A stretch of DNA of 64,000 bases, from contig JAACMV010000007.1 of assembly GCA_010909725.1 (NCBI GenBank), positions 930,001 to 994,000 on the forward strand, in the 5' to 3' direction. Shown in pieces: positions 12,356 through 24,733 of the stretch; the stretch's first letter is position 1; each line of letters starts with the position of its first letter. Made by a program: the position numbers and the translations under genes. The notes below the pieces were generated by a model. The model searched no databases and was not told the origin of the DNA. It saw nothing but the letters and a program-made list of their open reading frames with translations. Source of the stretch: Picochlorum sp. 'celeri' (taxonomy: Eukaryota > Chlorophyta > Trebouxiophyceae).

Positions 12356-15229
12356 ATGGGACAGAAAACTTTTTTTGTGGGATCAGGACAACCCACTTTG
12401 GGTGATCTCATTCAAGTCGTTTGCGGCAGCGTGACTGTAGACGTCGATCCTTCTGCTGCTCAGAGAGTCAAAAAGGAAAGTCCACCTCCAAAGCAATTTC
12501 AGGCGGAGAAGACTCCAGATCACAATGCATTAGGTGATTCTACATCATTTATACCCAAGGATTGCATCCGTGCAGCTTTATTTCTAAAGCTGCAAAGTTT
12601 GGTCAATGGAAAAAGCAAATGCAGACTTGCAGTCGCGGAGCAGATTTGCGATATGCTGAACAGGGATGTCATCCCAGGGATTCCAGAATATCACACGGAC
12701 AGAGAGGTGTTCGCAAGAATCGCTGATAGCTTCCATGGAGTGGGTGTGGACTGCTCTGGGGTTGACATTGCTGTGGCCATGGAGAAGAATGGGATCACGC
12801 CTAGTTCTCTTTCATCAGATGAGCGCTTGATACTGCAGGATGGCGAGTATTGCTCTTCTGGAGTCTCTTCTATTTGCGTGGAGGGAGGAAAGTCCATTCT
12901 GTCACTGGGAGCATACATTGCTGCAATGTCGGCAGAGGTTTTAAAGGCAGAGGTCAAGTGTTTTGAGGCTGAGATAACAGAGACCTATCCTCTGAAATAC
13001 TCCTCTGATGTGGCAGATATTCTGAAAAACATGTTCACTGGATCAACGCAAGTTGTTGTGAAGAAAAATAACACCGTGATCAAGTGCATTACTGATATTC
13101 CAGCTGTTCATGGAGCAGCCCGGATGGAGTTGGATGCTATTGCAGTGCCTGCCAAGGCTTGTCTGGCGTCAGTGGCCCTTCCACCGCACAAGTCGGGAGT
13201 ACATGGGCATTATATGTGGCAAAATATGGGTCGGGATATGGTTTGCTTAGGCCAATCACTTGTTACAGCAGCCCTGATGAGCATTGATAGATCCTTGCTT
13301 GTTGTGGAAACAATGGAAAGTGATGCCGACTTGAAGGCCATAGTGGATGATACGAGGATACATTTGCAGTCTCACATAGAATGTCTACACGCGTTAGACA
13401 ACAAGCTTTCGAATGCGGCACAGCTTTTTCAAAACACACATGGTGTGGAAAATTTATCTCATGTCGACTGTTCCTTGGCGTGTTATGAGGCTCTGAAAGA
13501 ACTTCAGGCGTGCTTTGTCTCCGAAATGATCACATCTTTGACCGGATTATACAAGAGACAGAGAGATTTCGAGAATTCTAAATCGGAAGGCGATGCCAAC
13601 AAATCGAAAAAGAAGTCTCCTGGTTTTGTCCTTGGGAAAGGAACGGAAGCTCTTGTGCTGTCACTGCACAGTATGCTTGCAGAGAGCGAGCTACAGGATG
13701 GTTTTGCCAGCTTAAATTTAAGCGATATACCTTCAATTGTATCCAATACAAAAGACACAAGAAGTAAACTCGGCAAAGTCACCAGCATGTACCATCCAGG
13801 GCTCAAGAATATCCTAGATTCAGTAGGCAGAACTCTAGAGGCAAATGCTGCCACCAGGAAGCCAAAGATTGCCAAGGGTGCTAGAGATTTCGGGCCAGAG
13901 CAGATGGCGATTCGCGAGGTTGCATTTCAAAAAATCACTAATGTCTTCAAACGACACGGTGCAGTGTCAATAGACACACCCGTGTTTGAACTGAGGGAAA
14001 CTCTCATGGGCAAGTATGGGGAAGATTCAAAGCTCATTTATGATTTGGCGGACCAAGGTGGCGAGATTTTGAGTTTGCGATACGATCTTACCGTTCCTTT
14101 TGCTCGCCATGTGGCTGTGCATGGACTGACAAATATCAAGAGATACCATATTGCAAAGGTATACAGGAGAGACCAGCCTCAGATGACAAAGGGCAGATAT
14201 AGGGAGTTTTTCCAATGTGACTTTGATATCGCTGGTGTGTATTCCCCAATGGTACCAGACGCAGAGGTTCTAAAAGTGCTTGTGGAAATCTTGGATGATT
14301 TGTCTCTTGGAGAGTATGAGATCAAAATCAATCACCGAAAATTGCTGGATGCCATGCTGAATATTGCAGGTGTCCCGCCACAAAAGTTTAGACCCATCTG
14401 CTCTGCCATTGATAAGTTGGACAAAGAGCCATGGGAAGCTGTGAAAAAAGAAATGGTAGAAGAAAAGGGACTTCCAGAACATGTGGCGGATAAAATCGGG
14501 GAATTCGTGGTGCTGAAAGGAGAGCCAAGAGAGGTGCTGCGCACACTCCAGCAGAGTGATCATCCTCTCTCCAGTCACCCAGAGAGTGCCGCTGCATTAC
14601 AAGATATGGCCACACTATTCGACTTTTTGGATGTCATGGATGCTCTGAAACCATTCTCTTTTGATCTGTCCCTTGCCAGAGGACTGGATTACTACACAGG
14701 AGTAATTTATGAGGCTGTTTTCAAAGGTGGCAGTGTGGGAAGCATAGCTGCTGGAGGAAGATATGATGGCCTTGTTGGCATGTTCAGCGGAAAAGAAGTA
14801 CCAGCTGTCGGAGTATCCATCGGTATTGAGAGAGTGTTTGCCATCATGGAGGCTCAAATGAAAGAACAAGCCAAGGAGAGAAATGGCACGATCAGGGAAA
14901 CTGAAACAGAAGTCCTGGTTGCATCCATCGGTAACGGTCTCCAGCCGCAGAGAATGAAAATTGCATCCAACCTTTGGAAATCTGGAGTCAAGTGTGAATT
15001 CGGTTTCAAACCAAATCCAAAGATGGGAGACCAACTCAACTATGCCTTGAAAACTGGTATTCCTCTTGTGATTCTCTTTGGCGAGGACGAGATCAATTCT
15101 GGAAAGGTCAAACTGAAAGATTTGGACGCTGAAACCGAAATTACAGTCCCAGAAGAAGATATAATTAAAGAAGTCAAGGCAAAACTTGCCACAATGGGTG
15201 AGAGGCGTGTTGTTTTCCAATCTGCTTGA
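12356..15229 (+). CDS. HARS: histidyl-tRNA synthetase, long eukaryotic/plant cytosolic type
   Basis: This class II enzyme charges tRNA-His. It is 957 aa with no intron, against 420-520 aa for bacterial and animal enzymes. The N-terminal half (about residues 1-490) is the extension also seen in plant cytosolic HisRS, with a lone helical region and a SxxVALPPHKSGVHGHY stretch. The catalytic core follows: motif 1 region near PVFELRETLMGKYGE, motif 2 YRRDQPQMTKGRYREFFQCDFD (about 602), the His-binding LARGLDYYTGVIYE (about 773), and motif 3 in VGVSIGIERVF. The anticodon-binding domain occupies about 855-945. The stop lies ten bases from the stop of the histidinol-phosphate phosphatase gene on the other strand. 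Confidence 0.94.
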   Translation: MGQKTFFVGSGQPTLGDLIQVVCGSVTVDVDPSAAQRVKKESPPPKQFQAEKTPDHNALGDSTSFIPKDCIRAALFLKLQSLVNGKSKCRLAVAEQICDMLNRDVIPGIPEYHTDREVFARIADSFHGVGVDCSGVDIAVAMEKNGITPSSLSSDERLILQDGEYCSSGVSSICVEGGKSILSLGAYIAAMSAEVLKAEVKCFEAEITETYPLKYSSDVADILKNMFTGSTQVVVKKNNTVIKCITDIPAVHGAARMELDAIAVPAKACLASVALPPHKSGVHGHYMWQNMGRDMVCLGQSLVTAALMSIDRSLLVVETMESDADLKAIVDDTRIHLQSHIECLHALDNKLSNAAQLFQNTHGVENLSHVDCSLACYEALKELQACFVSEMITSLTGLYKRQRDFENSKSEGDANKSKKKSPGFVLGKGTEALVLSLHSMLAESELQDGFASLNLSDIPSIVSNTKDTRSKLGKVTSMYHPGLKNILDSVGRTLEANAATRKPKIAKGARDFGPEQMAIREVAFQKITNVFKRHGAVSIDTPVFELRETLMGKYGEDSKLIYDLADQGGEILSLRYDLTVPFARHVAVHGLTNIKRYHIAKVYRRDQPQMTKGRYREFFQCDFDIAGVYSPMVPDAEVLKVLVEILDDLSLGEYEIKINHRKLLDAMLNIAGVPPQKFRPICSAIDKLDKEPWEAVKKEMVEEKGLPEHVADKIGEFVVLKGEPREVLRTLQQSDHPLSSHPESAAALQDMATLFDFLDVMDALKPFSFDLSLARGLDYYTGVIYEAVFKGGSVGSIAAGGRYDGLVGMFSGKEVPAVGVSIGIERVFAIMEAQMKEQAKERNGTIRETETEVLVASIGNGLQPQRMKIASNLWKSGVKCEFGFKPNPKMGDQLNYALKTGIPLVILFGEDEINSGKVKLKDLDAETEITVPEEDIIKEVKAKLATMGERRVVFQSA

Positions 15230-15239
15230 TATATATATA

Positions 15240-16262
15240 TCACACATGTAACGCATCCTGTAAAATACGCAATGCGGCTTTATGGCATTCTTCATCCCCT
15301 GCTGCTAATACTTCACCAATGGGTGCTACTCCTGTCGACGCATCATCAATACTCCAGCAAAGATCCTGTCCTTTCCAATCAGTGATGCTCCCTCCAGCCC
15401 CCTTCACTATAGGGACCAGGGCCATGTAATCGTATGGCTTCAAATCTGCCTCTGCAACAATATCACAGTGACCCGCAGCTAATAACCCATATGCATAGCA
15501 ATCACATCCATACAAAGGAATCCTAACTCTATCCCTCAGGGCATTGAATGCAGTCTCTGTCTCCCCTTCAAACATGTGAGGAGTTGTTGCATACAAATAC
15601 GCAGACGATACCTCTCGGCATGATCTCGTCATGACTTCACTTCCATTCAGCGTAGTCTTTCTACCCGAAACCCCTATCCAACGCTCCTTCTGAATAGGCT
15701 GATCTAAAACCCCCACAATCGGCACCCCCTTGTACAAGAGTGACACCAATGTCCCAAACACAGGCTTCCCCGTGATGAAACTCTTCGTCCCATCTATTGG
15801 ATCAAGCACCCACAGAAAGTCGCTCTTCTCAGACCCTCGCTGAAAACCTTCCTCTTCTCCGAAAATACAATGCTCTGGAACTCTAGCAGAAAGAACCTCC
15901 CTCATAGCCCTCTCAGCCTGCCTATCAGCTATGGTCACAGGACTCGAATCAGACTTGATATCAACATCAAATCTTGTTCTAAAATACGCGCTGGTAATAT
16001 CTCCCGCAGTATCGGCAACAATCATAGCCGTTTCGACAAACTCGTTCAAATCTGAGTCTGTTAGAGCAAAAGCAGACACATTTTGCCTATCCGGGGTAGA
16101 AGATCTCCCAATCTTCTTCATCTGTGAAACTCCAAGAGCTCTTGGATCCCCAAATCCAATACGCTGCGTTGCCAAATTGCCTGCATGTCTCTTCTGAGGC
16201 AAGCAGCCCAGTACAGGTGGTACTACGGCGCTACAACACAATCGACACTGATATTTCAACAT
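15240..16262 (-). CDS. HISN7: histidinol-phosphate phosphatase, inositol-monophosphatase-like
   Basis: The enzyme removes phosphate from histidinol phosphate in histidine synthesis. It is 340 aa in one exon. The fold is the Mg/Li-sensitive inositol monophosphatase type, not the bacterial HisB HAD type. The metal-binding residues sit in GEEEGF (135-140) and WVLDPIDGTKSFITGKP (151-167). A second metal Asp lies in the DLKPYDYMALVPI segment. YGCDCYAYGLLAAGHCD and GAGGSITDWKG match the HISN7 subfamily known from plants. The first 60 residues are Cys/Arg/Ser-rich and likely a plastid transit peptide. It converges with HisRS and diverges from BTAF1 with only 181 bases between the two starts. Confidence 0.93.
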   Translation of the reverse strand: MLKYQCRLCCSAVVPPVLGCLPQKRHAGNLATQRIGFGDPRALGVSQMKKIGRSSTPDRQNVSAFALTDSDLNEFVETAMIVADTAGDITSAYFRTRFDVDIKSDSSPVTIADRQAERAMREVLSARVPEHCIFGEEEGFQRGSEKSDFLWVLDPIDGTKSFITGKPVFGTLVSLLYKGVPIVGVLDQPIQKERWIGVSGRKTTLNGSEVMTRSCREVSSAYLYATTPHMFEGETETAFNALRDRVRIPLYGCDCYAYGLLAAGHCDIVAEADLKPYDYMALVPIVKGAGGSITDWKGQDLCWSIDDASTGVAPIGEVLAAGDEECHKAALRILQDALHV

Positions 16263-16443
16263 GGATTTTCAAATATCCGAAGAATGGTGCTCAGCACCCG
16301 CATATCAAGAATTTGGGGATATTTCAAATTCTTTTTAAGAAGCGTGGCTTAATTCCATTCAAATATAAAATGCGACTCTGTCTTCCAGACCCTCTGTAAT
16401 AAATTTTAAAATATGATACGATATTGTTAAACTACTCGTCAGG

Positions 16444-19400
16444 ATGAAACACGAGGAGGGTGAAGGAAGCAGACTGGAAAAGCTTCTCAAACTCATTCGA
16501 GGTACGTTGTTCCACAGGAATGGCGAATCTGTCTGATCACATTTGAATTTAATATACTAATTTACCAATATATTGCAGAAGGCAAGACTGAGGAAATTCG
16601 AAGGGCTGCTGCGGAGCAGGTTGCTGGGATTGTCAAGAGCCAACCGACACAAGTCTTTTCCTTGGTAGCAAAACTTGCTCATGCCTTGGTCGGGCCTCAA
16701 TGGGAGGGGCGCATTGCTGCATCCTATTGCTTCGAATTGATTGCGAAGCACTGTCAGCATCATACTGTTGGGAGTCTTAGAGAAGCAGCATGTGGGGCTG
16801 GGAGTGAGAGTGAACTAAAGGAGATGCGGCATGAATGGTTGCAGTTGGAGCATTTTGATATCAAGGATGTTATCAAGCAGGCAAAACCTTTGGTGGCGTC
16901 TTCTGGGTCAGAGTTTGACGTTGGATCGTTGAGTAGCTTGCAGGATTTGCAGCAGCAGAAGAAACAACTCAAGGCAAGGCTTGGGTTGGATGGGATATCA
17001 GGGCAGGTGATTAATGCGGACGAGTTTATTGCCGATGAAGACCTTGCTGCAGAAGTTGAAATGAAGACTCAGGAGGAAAAAAAGTCTGCTGCGTCTGTTC
17101 TGGAAGGTCTGAGTGCGAGGGAAAAGGCCATGATGCGAGCTCAGAAGAAGCGTAAAATGAACAATGGGGCTGCAAAAGAAACGCATGTACATGATGAGAA
17201 GGCACTCTTAGACATTTCAAAAGCATCTGAAGATATGTGGAATGACACGGTTTCTGGAGGATGGCCTTTCGGTCGTATATCTGACAAATTGTGTATAGAT
17301 TTGCTGCATCCTTCCTGGGAGAGACGGCATGGTGCGGCTCTGGGTTTGAGGTCAATACTGCAGCACCACTTACATTCAGCCGGTATATATGCATCCATTG
17401 ACGACAGACCTAGTGGATGGCTTGCAGCAGGAGGATCTGGAATGCCGTCGCTGCTTTCTGTCACAGAAGCAGATGTGAATAGAGCCTCGATAGAGAATCT
17501 GGCATGGCTGGAAGAATGCACGATTCACATCTTATGTGTACTAGCCTTGGAGAGATTTGGAGACTATTTATCTGACGATGTCGTTGCTCCTGTTCGAGAA
17601 ACGGCTGCTCAGGTATTGGGTATTTTAGCCGCAGGAATGAGCGATGGCATGTTCAAAAAGACCTTGTCCGCATTGGCAGATATTGCCCAAGCAGACCACT
17701 GGGAGTCTAGGCATGGTGCTCTCAGTGGCTTAAAATATGTTCTTACTGCAAGGAGTAATATTGATACTGCGACATTGGCCAAGATATTGTCGGTTATAAG
17801 GCGGGGTCTGGAGGATCAGATTGAGGATGTCAGGTCTGTGTCTGCAGAATGCCTCATGCCATGCATCGCAGAATTTGAAAAGTCCAGCTCCAGGGACACT
17901 GTCGCGATCGTTGACTTGCTGTGGGACTCACTTCTCTCCTTAGATCCGTTAAACACCGCAACGAAGAGTGCTTCAAAGGTTTTGGAAATGCTTTTCAGTG
18001 AAATGGAAGATACCTCAAGCATCATGAAGATTGAAAACATCCCTAGGCTGTGGTACCATTTCCCTAGTAGAGTGAGCTCTGTGAGGTCAGCTGCAGTTCA
18101 GTGCTACAAGGGTATCGTCAACTCTGCCAGATATTTGGAGAAAGTTCCTGAAAGCTACCATGCGATTGGAATGTTCGCATGTCTCCAGGTGATTATGACT
18201 GATGAGAATCTGGATATTGCCATGCAGGCATACGAAACTTGCACTTCCTTGATTAGCCAGCTTTCTGGCGAAAAATCAGCCTGCTTAGGAAGCAAAGAGA
18301 TGTTGGAGACATTATTGGCGTCAACTCTATTTTCTCCCGGGAAGCAGTATGTTAGGCCAACCTGTGCTGAATTGCCACCAATTATGGATGAGATGACGGA
18401 TATGGGAGAGATGGGACGACCTGTGCATGTTCAGAAGCATGCAGCGTCTGAGAGACGATATTTGTTGTGTGGTGTCCTCGCACGTGTATGTTCTATGGTA
18501 GAATCGTCGCGAAATTTTCTGTTCGAGTCCATTCAGAGATTTGCATCGAGTGACAGTGGTATGAAACAGAAAGTGGCATCAATGATGGCTTCAAATTGGT
18601 CTGAACGCAGTCCGCTGCCAAAATCGATCATTGACACATTTTTGGAGAACTTAGCCAGGAAATCCAATTTTATTGAGTTTGAAGCGCCCTATAAGAGTAT
18701 TGTAGAGAAGTTTGCAAAGTATGATGTGAACAGAGATGTGGTATTGAAGGCAAGTGCTGATGACTTGGTCAAACTTCTATCAGGCAAGTGTGATAAATCT
18801 AATCTTTCCTCGCTTCTCGATAGACTATCTGCTATTCGCACGGCTGAGGACCAATTTTCTGTGTCAGTATCTGGTTGTATTGCAACAGCTGTCGTGAAAT
18901 CAGAGCAAATACCACAAAAGCTTAATGCCATAATACAGCCCTTGATAGCTGGGACTCGAAGAGAGAAAGATGAATTTCTACATCGGATGGCTTGCAATGC
19001 AATTGCAAAACTCGTGTGGATTGCTAGAGATAGGAGTCCATCTCCTTCAAGCAAGATTATCAAGAACCTTTGTCTTTTCGCGTGTTCAGATAAGAAATCC
19101 ATTTTGGATGCATCAAATAACCAGGCATCTGATGAAGATCAAGATACAAAGGCTGAAGAAAGTGGCTCAAAATCAGCGACACAAATAACTAGTGAGGTAC
19201 GATGGCCATACATTTGATACTAGCATCTCTGTTGTTGACTGAAAACAAAGCGTCTGTTCCTTTTCACATTGCAGGGTGGGATCATGGCTCTTAAGGAGCT
19301 TGTTAGGCTGGCTGGCCCAAACCTCATAAAAGAATTACCAGGTCTTTGGGACCATCAAATCGTGAATAAAATGAAACTTGACAATAAAGTTGATGAATCT

Positions 19401-21779
19401 GCATTGCACGAGCATATAAAAGCTTGCTTTGTTATGCAGTGTATTTCTCCTGAAGTGCATGAAGGTTTATTTGCTGCACTGGACCATGTGCTTTCTATTC
19501 TTCTCCCATTATTAACTTTTTCGAATAATGCAGTCCAAAAAGCTTCAGCCAGAGCAGTGTCTGCGATCTGTCAAAGAAATGTTGAAAGGTTCTTGCCCAT
19601 TGCTCTTGAGAGCCTAGATAGCAAGTTGAAAGATGGCTCCCCAGAGCAGTCGAGATTTGGAGGCATCACAGCGATACGGATACTGCTAGATAACCTTGAT
19701 ATAGATGTTGTTCCATTCATACCACTTCTCGTGATATATTTGATGAGGAGAATGGGGGATTCTGTCTCAGATATCCGCAAGCAAGCAACAAGGTGCTTTG
19801 CCAAAGCCATAACGCTGCTGCCCCTGTCACATGGAATTGCTGCGCCTCCGAACCTGTCAGAGTCTCAAAAGGTAATGCTTCAGAAAGACGGAAATTTCCT
19901 AGAGCAGCTTCTGAACAATGAGCACGTTGATGACTACAAACTTCCGTTCAACTTGCAAGTTGGTAGTTTGAGGAGGTACCAGCAAGAAGGAATAAATTGG
20001 CTGGCATTTCTAAAGCGCTTTGGATTGCATGGAATTCTTGCGGATGACATGGGATTAGGGAAAACAATACAGGCGACTGCAATTATGGGTGCAGTAGCAA
20101 CTGAAAGAAAGATTGCCTTTGAAAGTACAAGAGACCCCAATGATATGCCAAAGCCCTCATTGGTCGTATGTCCTGCCACTCTAGTGTCACATTGGCCACA
20201 CGAGATTGCCAAATTCATCTCATCTGACATATTGAAGCCTTTGCGCGTACATGGGACGCCTTCAGAAAGGCAATCTGCCTATAAGGAGATTAGCGATGCC
20301 TCTGTCGTCGTCATCTCTTACGAGACTCTGCGATCTGACATCAAAACACTGTCAACGAAGAAATGGATGTATATAATTTTAGACGAAGGTCATGCTATTC
20401 GCAATCCGACATCAAAGTTGGCAATTGCTGCCAGAGAACTGCATGGAATGCATAGGCTTATTCTGAGTGGAACACCTGTGCAGAACTCTGTTTTGGAAGT
20501 CTGGGCTATGTTTGAGTTTTTGATGCCCGGGTATCTTGGAGATCAGAAATCATTTAATGCAAAATATGGAAAGTCAGTGGAAAAGGCTAAAAAGTCCAAG
20601 AAAACTTCAGCCCAGGAACAGGCATCTGTCTTAGCCCTGCAGGCCCTGCACAAACAGGTCATGCCATTCATTCTTAGAAGGACCAAGGACCAGGTGCTCA
20701 AAGATCTACCACCCAAAATAATTCAGGATATAATGTGTGATCCCAGCCCACTTCAAGTGTCGCTGCTCAAAGATTTAGATTCCAGCGGTATTGAGGAAAC
20801 ATTAAAGTCAATGGGCTCTTCATCAGACTCTCAGGGACATGTCTTCCAGGCACTCCATTACTTGCGTAAGCTTTGTTCACATCCAATTTTCGTGCTGAAC
20901 AAAGGAAATGAATCTCATCGTGATGCGATAAGCGCATGCATTGGCGACTCAGCTGCTAAAAACTGGGAAAGTGCAATGTCCACAATCCACAATCAGTTGC
21001 AGCATTCGCCAAAATTGTCTGCCCTGAAGGAGCTTCTTTTAGACTCTGGCCTCGCAAACGAAGAAGGAGGTATGAGTTGCTTAGTTTCAAAGAAATGTAG
21101 GAGATTACGTCATCTTAACGTTTGTACATTGCTTGTTGCAGAATCAGATATTTCGGATGCTGGCCATAGATTCTTAATATTTGCTCAGACAAAAGGAATG
21201 TTGAATATGATAGAATCAGCAGTCCTAAATCCAATGAACATATCATCTTTGAGAATAGATGGGGATGTGGATCCAGTAGAAAGATTCGATCTTGTCCAGA
21301 AGTTCAATGCTGACCCCACAATAGGTGTGATGCTCTTGACCACATCTGTTGGAGGGTTGGGCTTGAACCTGACGTCCGCTGATACAGTAGTTTTCACCGA
21401 GCATGACTGGAATCCTCAAAAGGATCTCCAAGCCATGGATAGAGCACATCGTCTGGGACAGAAACGATCCGTCAATGTCTACAGGCTCCTTGTTAAGGGT
21501 ACCTTGGAGGAATCGATCATGTCTCTGCAACGTTTCAAGCTCGATGTTGCGTCAGCAGTTGTGAATACCGATAATATGTCGATGAAGGATATGGACACCG
21601 GGTCTCTTCTGAACCTATTTGAAAAGGAAGAGCAAACTGGAAAGTCGGAATCGAAAGCCCCCAAAAAGGGCCTTGCTGCCATCCTGGCAGATCTGCCAAG
21701 TTTGGAGGAGACAGAAGCCCAATACCATGCCGAGTACAATATTGATCGTTTCAAATCTCTTCTGAAGAGGAAGCATTAG
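16444..21779 (+). CDS. BTAF1: BTAF1/MOT1-type Swi2/Snf2 ATPase
   Basis: BTAF1/MOT1 uses ATP to strip TATA-binding protein from DNA and so redistributes transcription initiation. Four exons (16444-16501, 16579-19196, 19275-21069, 21142-21779) join in phase to give 1702 aa. The third intron has no stop, so a simple frame would read through it. The donors are GTACG, GTACG and GTATG. The N-terminal 1000 residues are helical HEAT-type repeats, with landmarks such as WEGRIAASYCFE and WERRHGAALGLRSIL. The ATPase part has ADDMGLGKT (about 1150), the MOT1-typical DEGHAIRNP box (about 1261), SGTPVQNS, and the C-terminal helicase motifs GGLGLNLTSAD and DRAHRLGQ. The ending EYNIDRFKSLLKRKH also fits the family. 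Confidence 0.96.
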
Positions 21780-22023
21780 ACTATGACTCAAATGTAAGGC
21801 CCTTTACTTACTTGTCCCGTGCACCTCTTCAGGCACATGAATGCACCTTGGATATGCCGTGTCAGCTTGCATCTCTCAAACTTTGCCTCCATCTCTTGTA
21901 TCTCAAGTTTTGAGCCCATTATGTGTATCCACACATTGTTATAACATAAATTCTCAATAAAAAGATACAATCTTTGACAGGAGTAGTCAACGCGCTGCAC
22001 AAGAAGCGAAACTACTCCGTAAA

Positions 22024-22617
22024 ATGCCTTCTGACAAGCGGCTTTTTCCAAATGCAAAATCCAAACGAGAGAAAGGAGTAGGCATGAATGTTGGCTATGG
22101 ATTAGTTTGGAGAGGTTGTGATTGGCATCCACTCGTTGCACCCGCTCCGAATCTTCAAAAGGCACTTGCACAGGGTCCTTCCCTCAGCATCGCTCAAGAC
22201 CTGCACCCTGGTCCTGGATTCTTCGAGATTGCCATCGCTCCGAAAGATAAAACGACATCACGCATAGAGGTATATATTGAGAGCACAGACAACATTCGAG
22301 AATCCGTGAAAGACATGCTGAACCTGAAAGGAAAGTACAAGGGATTCATGGATCATGCACTCAAAGAAAAGCACTGCATTTGGATTAGATACAAGACGAC
22401 GTCGAGCCATGACAATGCCAAGAAGGAGGTTGAAAAGATCTTAGACAAGTATGATTATGCTTGGGTCCAACAGCCTCACTGTGGGGCTCGATCGCTGGTC
22501 ATGAAACCACGGATATTTTGTGGTTGCTGCTGTCGGACTGGGTTCGACATCATTGAGGGAGGACCCAAATTTTCCAACACTGAAAGCAGTTTCAAGAGAT
22601 TAATATCGCGTAAATAA
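22024..22617 (+). CDS. degenerate GIY-YIG domain protein, Effector-of-Transcription-like
   Basis: The gene encodes 197 aa in a single exon from the ATG at 22024. The order of elements follows the GIY-YIG fold as found in plant Effector of Transcription proteins. A PGFFEIAI strand stands where GIY would be, and EVYIESTDNIRESV stands where the YIG helix would be. Then come a GKYKGFMDHAL helix, an IWIRYKT strand and a YDYAW block followed by CGAR. A cysteine cluster (FCGCCCRTG) follows near residue 165. The catalytic Gly of YIG is replaced by Glu, so nuclease activity is doubtful. The family call is from memory of the DYAW block and is moderate. A DNA-binding role is inference. Confidence 0.5.
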   Translation: MPSDKRLFPNAKSKREKGVGMNVGYGLVWRGCDWHPLVAPAPNLQKALAQGPSLSIAQDLHPGPGFFEIAIAPKDKTTSRIEVYIESTDNIRESVKDMLNLKGKYKGFMDHALKEKHCIWIRYKTTSSHDNAKKEVEKILDKYDYAWVQQPHCGARSLVMKPRIFCGCCCRTGFDIIEGGPKFSNTESSFKRLISRK

Positions 22618-22638
22618 ATCTTTACATACTACAATCTA

Positions 22639-24733
22639 TTACATGCTGTAAAAATCTTCTGGCTTTTTCTTCTTCCATCTGTCAGGCCCTCTCAACAAGA
22701 TGACAATCAGAGTGATGAGCATCACAGCTAAGAAACAGTAGATGTAAATATTTTCAGTGTAAATGTACTTGATACCTTCAATATTTGTTAGCTGCACACA
22801 AGGAAAAAGTCGTATCAAACATCTGTTCTTGCGAATGATTCACACATGCAATCAACAACCCACCGTATTGCCATAAATCTGGAGAATTGCTGTATTGCTG
22901 GCATACAAGGCAAACGCTGTGGCTGCGAACTGGATCGTGGCAGTTGTTGCGAGCAGAATAAGTGCAACATTAAATAGGAATGAACTCATCACTGTGGCGC
23001 CTTTGCGGATTGGATGCACTCTAAAGAGTAAGAAATTCAGACCAAACTTGAAATTTCCCTTGATGACAGTTCCTTGGAGGTAAAACACAAAAATACCAAA
23101 GAGAATCGTGCCAAACAAAGGAAAGACGTTATTTGCGCTGCAAAAATACAATAAAGAGGCACGTTAGAGCCCATATGTGGATGTTGCTATCAAGGCAAAA
23201 CGTTCATAATACGCACTCAATAAATGCAGTGTTCAGCAATGGTGTCACTGGAGGATCAATCAGAATATACAGGATAATCTGTAAGACCCATGTAATGGAA
23301 ACCATAAGAGCAAGAATTCCAAGCACCAATTTCAGCCAATATAACATGACCGTGATCGTCCAAGAATATGCAGGATCTTCTCCCTGGGGAAAGACCCGCT
23401 CGAGCTGGGCCTGGTCCTCTTCCAATACTGTGACTTGACTCTGCAATGCGGCGTAGTTCTTTCGCCATTTTCTGGATCTCCCAGATTCTTTCTTTTGTCT
23501 CTTCATACCATCTGCCACGTATTGAATATCTCGGGCTCTCCTGGCCAGATCTTTTGCCCTCTCAACATACTGCTTCTTTGTGATTGTGGTTCTTGGCCTG
23601 CTAATAAATTGCCTGATCCAATCCATTGGTAACACAATCATACCTATTGCCCCGAAAATCAATAATAAAACCCATCCAATCGTTGCCACAATAGCCATGG
23701 CATAGATGATCAGCGTCACACGGACTTTAATAGTGCTTGTCCTCGCTCCAGATGCCTCACACTGCAGCATAGAGCAACACATCAACATTCGCATGTAACA
23801 GTATCATATGCATTAAAATCAACATACCGCGTTTGCTCCAAGATCCACAATATCTTGGGCAGGGATGCATGAGGATAACTGCTCAATCTGAGGGCTCTTC
23901 AACACATCAACAGGCAACACACCAGATATTGCATTCTGCACAGTGTACTGGGCATACCCTGCTAACACGTAAGGTATTCCAATGACAACGACGACAATCA
24001 CAACAACCCCAAGAGTCCATAATATGGAGCTCAGTATCTTCTTTCCAGGATTCCTGCAATGCCAACATAGACTTGGTCATGACTCTGTCTCATCGACACA
24101 CACAGAGAACAATGACAACACATACCAATCGGAATCGCCTTCGTAATAGAAGAATGCAAACGGCACCAGAACAAAAACAGTGACAATATTAGCTATATAC
24201 ACCACCTGCCACAATATATCCATGGGAAACGTGGTGCTGCAATCCACTAGCGGTAGATTCAGATCACACACTTGTGAATTGGTCACATCCAGAGGGAACA
24301 TGAGCACGGTGTATATAGCTATTGTCATACCAAACAGAACCACCAGCTTTGGGAACCATGCCTGATTCTTGTCCTCTGGATGCTGGTAAATCACGATCAA
24401 GTAGAGGGAAAAGATGATTGTCAGCACTCCCACCACAGCAACAACAATGATCATGAACCAGTTCAATGACCCTCCGTCGTCCACTGCTCCTGGCTCAAAA
24501 TCAGGTACTGGAGCTTGTGCTACAAATCCACTCACAGCATCAGTGACCAGCGACCCTAAATCCAACGGGGCGGGAGCTTCTGCCACTGCCGCGACGTCGG
24601 GTGGAGGAGCATAGACGTCAGTCCCCGCATATGGATCCGCCACCGGCACTGTAGCAACATATGGATCGGGTATATTTACTTCCGGGACAATTGCAGCATT
24701 AGGAACAGGGGCTACAACCCCTAGGTCTGCCAT
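22639..24733 (-). CDS. LMBR1-like multi-pass membrane protein
   Basis: Five exons (24733-24126, 24053-23828, 23761-23217, 23137-22864, 22791-22639) join in phase to give 601 aa. The four introns are 66-79 bases. The N-terminus (about residues 1-75) is a Pro/Ala/Val-rich extracytoplasmic tail. About nine hydrophobic helices follow. A charged coiled-coil loop (KKQYVERAKDLARRARDIQY to EEDQAQLERVFPQGED) lies between helices 5 and 6. A LFRVHPIRKGATVMSSFLFN segment matches the conserved HP-x(3)-GAT-x-MNSFLFN block of LIMR/LMBR1 proteins. In other eukaryotes these act as lipocalin receptors, in lysosomal cobalamin export or in signalling. No specific role can be assigned. The short exons would be missed without splicing. 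Confidence 0.85.
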
